From Acidobacteriota bacterium (lineage in GTDB: Bacteria; Acidobacteriota; Blastocatellia; Pyrinomonadales; Pyrinomonadaceae): a DNA stretch of 11,713 nt. A program made the position numbers and the translations under genes. Shown in pieces: positions 1-5,579 of this stretch. Every line of letters begins with the position of its first letter. Within the stretch, counting starts at the first letter, position 1. The notes beneath the pieces are model-generated. The model made no database searches. It saw only the letters and a program-made list of their open reading frames with translations, and was not told where the DNA came from. Location: NCBI GenBank assembly GCA_003222835.1, contig QHXE01000338.1:1-11713 (forward strand), in the 5' to 3' direction.

Positions 1-581
1 CACTGCTCGGTAGTCAGCACCACGCCGGCGCCGTTGACTTCGATTGAGCCGCCTTCCATCACGATGCCCGGCTCGAAGCGACGCGCGTTCACAACGCTTT
101 CCAAGAGCGAAGGAATCGCATTGTCTTTCTTAAGCTCTTCATACTTATTGCCCCAGGCGTTGAAGATCCAATCGTTGAAAGCGTGATGTCCGACAAACTT
201 CAGTTTGTCGTTCACTCCCACCACTGAGTCTGCGACAAACTGAAGTTTGTCGGACATTGGCGAGTCATTGATTAGGAAGTTCGGACCGTAATCCCGAATC
301 CACGAATCAACCGTAGCAATTTGATGAAAACGAATATTCTCGGCGGACGCGAATGTGCAACGCTCGCGCACGGAGACCTCGGTTGCTGCGGCATCGACTA
401 ACAGATTGACAATCTCATGCGGCGCTAACGCAGCCATCATCTCAAGATAAATCTCTTCGACTTGTGGCACGCGATCGGGCCAGGTTTCGGGATCCTTGGG
501 CCAGGACAGCCAGGTCGCGGCGTGGCGATGCCACTCGGCAGGCATGCGGTAACCGAGTTGAGCCGGAGTCGGTGAGTTCAT
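1..581 (-). CDS. aguA: Agmatine deiminase, N-terminal 193 residues (3' end beyond window)
   Basis: Agmatine deiminase hydrolyses agmatine to N-carbamoylputrescine plus ammonia in the cytoplasm (peptidyl-arginine deiminase-like fold). The reading frame is open from ATG at 581 to the window edge. Family landmarks are visible: PAEWHRHAATWLSWP near the N-terminus, WIRDYGPNF at residues 94-102 (Asp97 being the conserved substrate-binding Asp), FNAWGNKY, and MEGGSIEVNGAGVVLTTEQ at the window edge. The catalytic His and the C-terminal Cys lie outside the window. The start codon overlaps the aguB stop as ATGA, so translational coupling is likely. Residues 109-132 are encoded exactly by a 72-bp palindromic element (186-257) between LIND and the AFNDWIFNAWG segment, where relatives have only a short linker. 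Family assignment is secure; activity of this copy is unproven because of the insertion. Confidence 0.93.
   Translation of the reverse strand, partial: MNSPTPAQLGYRMPAEWHRHAATWLSWPKDPETWPDRVPQVEEIYLEMMAALAPHEIVNLLVDAAATEVSVRERCTFASAENIRFHQIATVDSWIRDYGPNFLINDSPMSDKLQFVADSVVGVNDKLKFVGHHAFNDWIFNAWGNKYEELKKDNAIPSLLESVVNARRFEPGIVMEGGSIEVNGAGVVLTTEQ
186..257. repeat. In-frame 72-bp palindromic element inside aguA
   Basis: Two 25-nt arms (186-210 and 233-257) are perfect reverse complements around a 22-nt spacer. Each arm contains its own hairpin, CGACAAAC-n4-GTTTGTCG (191-210 and 233-252). The element is exactly 24 codons long and in register with the reading frame, so aguA stays open and gains residues 109-132, including the near-repeats DKLQFV and DKLKFV. 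The hairpin core CAAACTTCAGTTTG matches the pattern of the units at 8855-8998. Confidence 0.9.
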
Positions 582-1468
582 TGCTCACTGGAGGCGGGTT
601 CGACAAAGCGGTAGGCGAGTGCGCTGTAATAATCGATGCGCCGATCGCGCAGGAAGGGCCAGTTCTGTCGTGTCTCGTCAATCTGGTCTACGTCGCAATC
701 GACGATCAGTACTTCTTCTTTATCGCTGGAAGCTTTCGCGATGATTCGCCCGAACGGATCGGCCACGAATGATTGGCCCCAGAAGTTCAGTTGTCCCTCG
801 TGACCGACCCGATTGACGACGGCCACAAAGACGCCATTGGCAATCGCATGCGCGCGCTGAATCGTTTCCCACGCCGAATGCTGCGCACGGCGCATCTCTG
901 GCTTTTCATCCGGCAGCCAGCCGATGGCGGTGGGATAGAAAAGAAACTGCGCGCCTGACAGTGCAGTCAAACGCGCGGCTTCGGGAAACCATTGGTCCCA
1001 ACACACCAGCGCGCCAATTTTCCCATACTTCGTTTCGTGCGTTCGGAATCCCAGATCACCGGGCGTGAAATAAAACTTCTCGTAGTAGAGAGGATCGTCG
1101 GGTATATGCATCTTGCGGTACTTGCCGGCAATCTTTCCATTCGCGTCGATTACTACCGCGGTGTTGTGATAGATGCCGGCCGTTCGCTTCTCGAAGACCG
1201 AAGCGACGATGACGATCTTTTTCTGACGTGCGACCTTGATCAGGGCTTCTATTGATGGACCAGGAATAGTTTCAGCCAGTTTGAAGTTTTTGATGTCCTC
1301 GTTCTGGCAGAAATACTGCGAGCGGAAAAGCTCCTGTAAACACACAATCTGCGCGCCTTTCTTAGCGGCCTCGCTGATTCGCCCGATGGCTTTCTTCAGA
1401 TTCCCTCCGGGCTCGGGCCCACAACTCATCTGAATCAAACCGACTGTGACTACGTTTTTCCCTGGCAT
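578..1468 (-). CDS. aguB: N-carbamoylputrescine amidase (nitrilase superfamily)
   Basis: The 296-residue protein matches the usual length of N-carbamoylputrescine amidases, which convert N-carbamoylputrescine to putrescine, CO2 and ammonia. The nitrilase catalytic triad is visible: Glu46 (CLQELF), Lys119 (KYRKMHIPDD) and Cys156 (ALVCWDQWFPEAAR). The segment MHIPDDPLYYEKFYFTPGDLGF is characteristic of the AguB branch. There is no signal peptide, so it is cytoplasmic. The gene lies directly upstream of aguA with an ATGA overlap, so the two catalyse consecutive steps from one message. ATG at 1468 is preceded by no Shine-Dalgarno sequence, but a candidate extended -10 sits only about ten bases upstream. 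Confidence 0.95.
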   Translation of the reverse strand: MPGKNVVTVGLIQMSCGPEPGGNLKKAIGRISEAAKKGAQIVCLQELFRSQYFCQNEDIKNFKLAETIPGPSIEALIKVARQKKIVIVASVFEKRTAGIYHNTAVVIDANGKIAGKYRKMHIPDDPLYYEKFYFTPGDLGFRTHETKYGKIGALVCWDQWFPEAARLTALSGAQFLFYPTAIGWLPDEKPEMRRAQHSAWETIQRAHAIANGVFVAVVNRVGHEGQLNFWGQSFVADPFGRIIAKASSDKEEVLIVDCDVDQIDETRQNWPFLRDRRIDYYSALAYRFVEPASSEQ

Positions 1469-1477
1469 TCAGCGATG

Positions 1478-1486
1478 AGTATACCA
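1478..1486 (-). promoter_or_regulatory. Candidate extended -10 promoter for aguBA
   Basis: On the minus strand the sequence TGGTATACT (TGn plus TATACT) matches an extended -10 hexamer. Transcription would begin around 1470-1472, within a few bases of the aguB ATG at 1468, which would give a nearly leaderless message. No good -35 was found. Assignment rests on motif matching only. Confidence 0.35.
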
Positions 1487-1540
1487 AAGCAGTCTGACTA
1501 CAGGGAGTCATTCGCGCATTAGACAGGGTGCCAAGCCGTT

Positions 1541-1731
1541 GTAGGTAAATTCCCTCTCCCTTTGGGAGAGAGGGTTGGGTGAGGGCCTAGCTGAGTAACC
1601 GGAAAAAGAACTCTCTCCTCCTTTGCTTCTTCGGTCCGATCGGGGAAAAGGTAAAAGATAAAAGTTGGCGGGCGTTACATCGCTAGGCCCTCACCCCAGC
1701 CCTCTCCCAAAGGGAGAGGGAGTTTACCTGC
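1541..1731. repeat. Large inverted repeat with CTCTCCCTTTGGGAGAG arms
   Basis: The arms, about 50 nt each (1541-1591 and 1682-1731), are near-perfect reverse complements differing by a few substitutions and a 2-nt indel. They run from GTAGGTAAA to GGGCCTAGC and enclose about 90 nt. Each arm holds its own small palindrome, CTCTCCC-TT-GGGAGAG. This resembles the dispersed CTCTCCC/GGGAGAGGG repeats found in many bacterial genomes. No transposase is present, so it is a MITE/REP-like non-coding element. It occupies most of the 334-nt gene-free gap between aguB and the GntR gene; besides it I see only the two candidate -10 sites. Confidence 0.8.
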
Positions 1732-1778
1732 AAATTCTTGCCAGGCCGCGCACTGACAACTAGTCACGGCAAGTAAGA

Positions 1779-1787
1779 TGATATGAT
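1779..1787 (+). promoter_or_regulatory. Candidate extended -10 for the GntR regulator gene
   Basis: TGATATGAT fits the extended -10 pattern TGn-TATGAT and lies 16 nt before the TTG start at 1803. No convincing -35 is present, as is common for extended -10 promoters. The site is just outside the inverted repeat that ends at 1731. Confidence 0.35.
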
Positions 1788-1802
1788 TACCCCGCGCGAT
1801 TC

Positions 1803-2636
1803 TTGACCCATTTGATTCCGGTAAAGTTTTTCGGATATTTTCCAGTGAACGAACCAGACCCAAAAATATTTAGCGCGCTCGATTCGGAACGGCGCGGCAC
1901 AAGCTCGGAAGAAGTTGTTGCCAGGCTGCGTGAGATGATCCATCGCGGTGATTTGCGTCCCGGCGATCGTTTACCCGCGGAGAGGGAACTGGCGAAGCTG
2001 CTTGGGGTCAGTCGTCCCACTCTACGGGCGGGCATCGGCTCGTTGGCGGCGTTGGGTGTTTTGCAATCGCGCCAGGGCGCGGGAACTTTTGTGGTCAATA
2101 CCGACGGCCCGCCTGCGCTCGACAGTGGTCCGTTGCGCATGATGGCGGCGTTGCACGGATTCACCACAGCGGAAATGTTCGAAGCGCGCAGGGCGCTCGA
2201 GATGGCCATTGCCGGACTGGCTGCCGAACGCGCAACCGGAGACTACATGGCGACAATGGCAGAAGAAGTTGCTGGAATGTTTGCCTCGCTCGATGAACCC
2301 GAACAATTCCTGATTCATGACATGCACTTTCATCAGACGGTGGCGGCCGCATCGGGAAATCGCATTCTCACGGCGTTGATGAATATGGTGGCCACGATTC
2401 TTTTCGACGTCAGAAGCAAGACGGTAAAGCGAGCGACAGACTTGAAAGAGTCCGCGGAGATGCACCGGCGAATATATCGCGCGATTCGTCAACACAACTG
2501 GCAAGAGGCGCGTAGTGCTATGCGCGATCACCTGATGCTGGCCCAGAAGGCGCAAGAAGAAGAGATCGATCAGAACCCAGGGGATACCGGATTGAGTTCC
2601 GCCCTGAATGCCGTAGTGAATAGCGAATCGGCCTAG
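1803..2636 (+). CDS. FadR-subfamily GntR transcriptional regulator
   Basis: From its N-terminus the protein (277 aa) has a winged helix-turn-helix at about residues 34-98 (EEVVARLREMIHRGDLRPGDRLPAERELAKLLGVSRPTLR in overlapping stretches, wing GAGTFVV), then an FCD ligand-binding domain at about residues 120-255. Likely FCD metal ligands are visible in DMHFH, EMHRR and RDHL. FadR-type regulators such as UxuR, ExuR and KdgR-like proteins often control uronate genes and respond to sugar acids; position just upstream of a UxaA-family gene suggests that role. The start is uncertain: TTG 1803 gives an unusual 30-residue leader, while GTG 1845 (VNEPDPKIF) gives a more typical length. Neither has a Shine-Dalgarno sequence. 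The effector is unknown. Confidence 0.88.
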   Translation: MTHLIPVKFFGYFPVNEPDPKIFSALDSERRGTSSEEVVARLREMIHRGDLRPGDRLPAERELAKLLGVSRPTLRAGIGSLAALGVLQSRQGAGTFVVNTDGPPALDSGPLRMMAALHGFTTAEMFEARRALEMAIAGLAAERATGDYMATMAEEVAGMFASLDEPEQFLIHDMHFHQTVAAASGNRILTALMNMVATILFDVRSKTVKRATDLKESAEMHRRIYRAIRQHNWQEARSAMRDHLMLAQKAQEEEIDQNPGDTGLSSALNAVVNSESA

Positions 2637-2642
2637 CCGCAC

Positions 2643-2828
2643 CTATTCAGTTTGCAAAATTCTTCGAAGACCGACCACAACGGCTGTTAGAGCAGCTAGG
2701 CTAGTAGAGGTAATACCAATATCAACGCGTGGTGCCTTCGGGTTAAGTTTCCCAGTGCTAGCCAAGGCCTGAGGAGATGCAATGAATTCAAAGCGAATCG
2801 CATCTGATGAGCGCTTGTCTAATCCCAT
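2643..2828 (-). CDS. Possible 61-aa small protein or gene remnant, unrecognised
   Basis: An ATG-to-stop frame lies wholly within the 255-nt gap between the GntR gene and the dehydratase gene, opposite to both. Its translation has protein-like composition with a hydrophobic, Ala/Val-rich C-terminal half (SLAALTAVVVGLRRIL). I recognise no family, and no Shine-Dalgarno sequence precedes the ATG. It could be a small gene, the decayed end of a lost gene, or chance. If real it would be divergent from the dehydratase gene and share its regulatory gap. Confidence 0.2.
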   Translation of the reverse strand: MGLDKRSSDAIRFEFIASPQALASTGKLNPKAPRVDIGITSTSLAALTAVVVGLRRILQTE

Positions 2829-2861
2829 TGGGTATGATTAAATCCGGAGTCGAACATCAAT

Positions 2862-2874
2862 GTGGTTTAACCAC
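2862..2874. promoter_or_regulatory. Candidate GntR/FadR-type operator upstream of the dehydratase gene
   Basis: GTGGTTTAACCAC is a palindrome with perfect 6-nt arms around one central base. It fits the TGGT-n-ACCA style of FadR-subfamily operators. It ends 17 nt before the ATG at 2892, and a GATAAT hexamer at 2881-2886 that could act as a -10 sits between them, so a bound repressor would block the promoter. The neighbouring GntR protein is the obvious candidate ligand; this is inference. Confidence 0.5.
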
Positions 2875-2891
2875 TTGTTCGATAATTGGTA

Positions 2892-4469
2892 ATGTCAGTG
2901 GCTTCATACATCGAGGAAATCGCGAGGGTCGCCGACTACGCGATTATTGTCGATCCGCGCGATAACGTAGCGGTCGTGAAGACCGAAACGTCGCCGAACC
3001 TGGCCGTCGCTCTGCCGGATGAACGCGTGATTTCAATCAAAGCCTCGATTCCTCCCGGCCATCGCTTCGCCACGAGAGCGATTCCGCACGGCGACTTCGT
3101 TTTGCAGTTTGGCCAGCCTATCGGAACCTCGCTCGGCATTCGCGAAGGCGAGATGATTTCGCACGATAACATGACGGACGATGTTCCGGTCGTTCGCGAT
3201 TTGCCGGAGGATCTCTACGTACCTCCGCCCGTTTACATCCCCGAAAATGAGCGCGCAACCTTTCTCGGATTTCGCCGGCCCGATGGGCGCGTGGGCACGA
3301 GAAACTATGTGCTGATCGTGCCGACCAGCATGTGCGCCAGCCATGAAGCACAACAGATTTCCATGATGGCCGAGTTCGCTTTGTACAATCGGCAAAAATA
3401 TCCGAACGTCGACGGCGTGGTGGCGATCCCGCACAACAAAGGTTGCGGTTGTCAGGAGGGATCGACGATCGAGGTGATGCTCCGCACGCTCTCGAATTAT
3501 GCGGATCATCCGAACGTCGGCGGGGTGATTCTCATCGATCTCGGCTGCGAGAAGACGAACCTGGCCAAGGTCGAGCAGTATCTACTCAACCGGCAAAAAT
3601 CCTTCGACAAACCGGTGGCCAAAATTGGCATTCAGGAAGTGGGCGGCACGCAGGCAACGATCGAGCGCGGCCTGAAAGACGTCGAGCGCATGTTGCCCGA
3701 AGTTAATCGCATCGAGCGCGAGCGCGTGCCCGTCAGTGAAATCGTGCTGGGAGTGAAGTGTGGAGGATCAGACGGTTTCTCTGGTATCTCCGCCAATCCT
3801 TCGTTGGGGCGTGCGGCGGATTTGTTGGTGCGCTCTGGCGGTACAATCTTGATTACCGAGGTGCCGGAGTTTTGCGGCGCGGAACACATTCTGGCCAATC
3901 GTGCGAAGGACGCGGAGACTGGCCGCGCGGTTTACCGCATGGTCGATTGGTACAAAGATTACGCGTCGAAATTTGGCGCCGTGCTTAATCAAAACCCGAG
4001 TCCCGGCAACGTCGCGGGTGGCCTTCTCAACATTACTATTAAATCCCTGGGCGCCATTGCCAAAGCCGGAACCACGCGAGTTGAAGGAGTGGTCGAATAC
4101 GCTGAACGCCCGCATGGGCGTGGACTCAATCTCATGCAAGGTCCTGGATACGATCAAGAATCGACACCGGGATTGGTTGCCGCCGGCGCGACCGTGGTCG
4201 TATTCACGACTGGCCGCGGCACGACGATCGGAAATGCGATTGCGCCGGTAATCAAACTGGCTTCAAACACGCCGGTCTTCGAACGCATGTCGCGCGACCT
4301 CGATCTTTCGGCAGGTGGCGTCATCGACGGAACCGAAACCATCGACGAAGTCGGGGCCCGCGTGTTCGACCATGTTCGCCGCGTGGCCGGCGGTGAGACT
4401 CTCGCTCTGGCCGAAGAAAACAAGCATCGTGAGTTTCAGTTCTGGGCAGAGCAGACAGTTTCCCTCTGA
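2892..4469 (+). CDS. uxaA: UxaA-family altronate dehydratase (or galactarate dehydratase)
   Basis: UxaA-type enzymes are cytoplasmic iron-dependent dehydratases that convert D-altronate to 2-keto-3-deoxygluconate in galacturonate catabolism; the related GarD acts on galactarate. The protein has an N-terminal SAF-like domain (about residues 10-95) fused to the catalytic UxaA/GarD domain (about 105-525). Visible landmarks are NKGCGCQEGS (Cys185, Cys187), LIDLGCEKTN (Cys219), GVKCGGSDGFSGISANPSLG (Cys290), EFCGAEHIL (Cys328), NPSPGNVAGG and FTTGRGT. ATG 2892 is preferred to TTG 2886; no Shine-Dalgarno sequence is evident for either. The length matches single-chain UxaA/GarD proteins (about 495-525 aa). 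Linkage to a pectinesterase favours the altronate role, but substrate cannot be fixed from sequence. The pectinesterase gene follows after 26 nt, indicating an operon. Confidence 0.87.
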   Translation: MSVASYIEEIARVADYAIIVDPRDNVAVVKTETSPNLAVALPDERVISIKASIPPGHRFATRAIPHGDFVLQFGQPIGTSLGIREGEMISHDNMTDDVPVVRDLPEDLYVPPPVYIPENERATFLGFRRPDGRVGTRNYVLIVPTSMCASHEAQQISMMAEFALYNRQKYPNVDGVVAIPHNKGCGCQEGSTIEVMLRTLSNYADHPNVGGVILIDLGCEKTNLAKVEQYLLNRQKSFDKPVAKIGIQEVGGTQATIERGLKDVERMLPEVNRIERERVPVSEIVLGVKCGGSDGFSGISANPSLGRAADLLVRSGGTILITEVPEFCGAEHILANRAKDAETGRAVYRMVDWYKDYASKFGAVLNQNPSPGNVAGGLLNITIKSLGAIAKAGTTRVEGVVEYAERPHGRGLNLMQGPGYDQESTPGLVAAGATVVVFTTGRGTTIGNAIAPVIKLASNTPVFERMSRDLDLSAGGVIDGTETIDEVGARVFDHVRRVAGGETLALAEENKHREFQFWAEQTVSL

Positions 4470-4495
4470 AGCTATTCTGCCTGGCAATTTATCTG

Positions 4496-5548
4496 ATGAA
4501 GCCAAGGCAGATGCGAAAATGGATCGCGGCGACGTCTCTGATCGTAATGGCCGCGTCGATCGCTCTCCCAAAGGGAGACGGAGTCTCAGCGCGATTTAGC
4601 TACAGATTCTTCCCCCACTACCCGCGCCATGATCTAAAACAAGTACCTCAACCAATCGAAATTGTCGTCGCGACGGATGGCAGTGGCCAGTTTAAGTCTG
4701 TCCAGGACGCCATCATGTCAGTTCCTTCCGGCAGTCCCACCAAACCTGTCGTAATTCACATCAAGCCCGGCATCTACAAAGAACTGATCTATATCCAGCG
4801 AGAGAAGCGTTTCTTCCATTTGATTGGCGAAGACCCCGAGAAAACGATTCTCACTTTCGACCTCCATGCGAATATGATTGGTCCGAACGGCAAGTCGATC
4901 ACCACCTTTCGCACGCCGTCGACGGTAATCGATGCAGACGATGTCACTGCCGAGAACATAACTTTTGAAAATTCCGCTGGTCCCGTCGGGCAGGCACTGG
5001 CAATCCGCGTCGATGGTGATCGGGTAGTGTTTCGTCACTGTCGCTTTCTCGGATGGCAAGACACGGTGTTATTGAATCGTGGCCGGCAATATTTCGAAGA
5101 CTGTTATATTGCCGGTCATGTTGATTTTATTTTCGGGGCGGCGACCGCGTGGTTCGAACGCTGCCATATTCATTGTCGGAAGAGTGGATACCTGACTGCC
5201 GCCTCGACCTACGATTATCAACCTTTTGGTTTCGTATTTTCGCATTGCCGAATCACCGGCGAAGCCGAGGCGAAGACTTACCTCGGACGGCCCTGGCGAG
5301 ACTTTGCCAACGTAACGTATCTAAATACTGAGATGTCCGGCGTGGTCCGGCCAGAGGGCTGGCAAAATTGGAACTTGCCGGAACGTGAAAAGACTGCGCG
5401 CTATGCTGAATTCAACAGCACCGGCCCGGGTGCGAATCCCAGAGGGCGCGTGTCGTGGTCGCATCAATTGGTGAAGTTGCAAGCGAAAGCGATTACAATT
5501 ACGAAAGTTCTCGGCGGCGCGGATGGATGGGATCCTTTGGCCAAGTGA
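4496..5548 (+). CDS. Secreted pectin methylesterase (CE8 family)
   Basis: Pectinesterase de-esterifies homogalacturonan, releasing methanol and leaving free galacturonate for lyases and hydrolases. The CE8 catalytic set is present: Gln166 (GQALAIR), Gln188-Asp189 (GWQDTVL), Asp210 (GHVDFIFG) and Arg265 (YLGRPW); the spacing of the first four matches plant enzymes. The DGSGQFKSVQDAI and HIKPGIYKE beta-helix segments precede them. The N-terminus looks like a Sec signal peptide (MRKWIAATSLIVMAAS), predicting export. Two starts are possible: ATG 4496, or ATG 4511, which has AAGG just upstream and gives a more typical signal peptide. Codons 23-30 coincide with a CTCTCCCAAAGGGAG repeat fragment. 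The gene lies 26 nt after the UxaA-family gene and 31 nt before the formate dehydrogenase gene, so co-transcription is likely. Confidence 0.93.
   Translation: MKPRQMRKWIAATSLIVMAASIALPKGDGVSARFSYRFFPHYPRHDLKQVPQPIEIVVATDGSGQFKSVQDAIMSVPSGSPTKPVVIHIKPGIYKELIYIQREKRFFHLIGEDPEKTILTFDLHANMIGPNGKSITTFRTPSTVIDADDVTAENITFENSAGPVGQALAIRVDGDRVVFRHCRFLGWQDTVLLNRGRQYFEDCYIAGHVDFIFGAATAWFERCHIHCRKSGYLTAASTYDYQPFGFVFSHCRITGEAEAKTYLGRPWRDFANVTYLNTEMSGVVRPEGWQNWNLPEREKTARYAEFNSTGPGANPRGRVSWSHQLVKLQAKAITITKVLGGADGWDPLAK
4563..4584. repeat. Fragment of the CTCTCCC repeat inside the pectinesterase gene
   Basis: These 22 nt match the right arm of the 1541-1731 inverted repeat at 21 of 22 positions (one C for G change). 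They encode residues 23-30 of the pectinesterase, at the end of the signal-peptide hydrophobic region. The rest of the repeat is not detectable here, so it is a remnant. Confidence 0.7.
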
Positions 5549-5579
5549 AATGTAGTTCCTTCAGAGATCGATCACGAGA

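Noticed and set aside
1541..1731. Insertion sequence ends
   Set aside because: Only 90 nt lie between the arms, with no transposase frame, so at most it is a non-autonomous element.
2022..2642. A 206-residue minus-strand frame opposite the GntR gene
   Set aside because: It overlaps a clear winged-helix/FCD gene and has a low-complexity His/Arg-rich translation typical of antisense frames.
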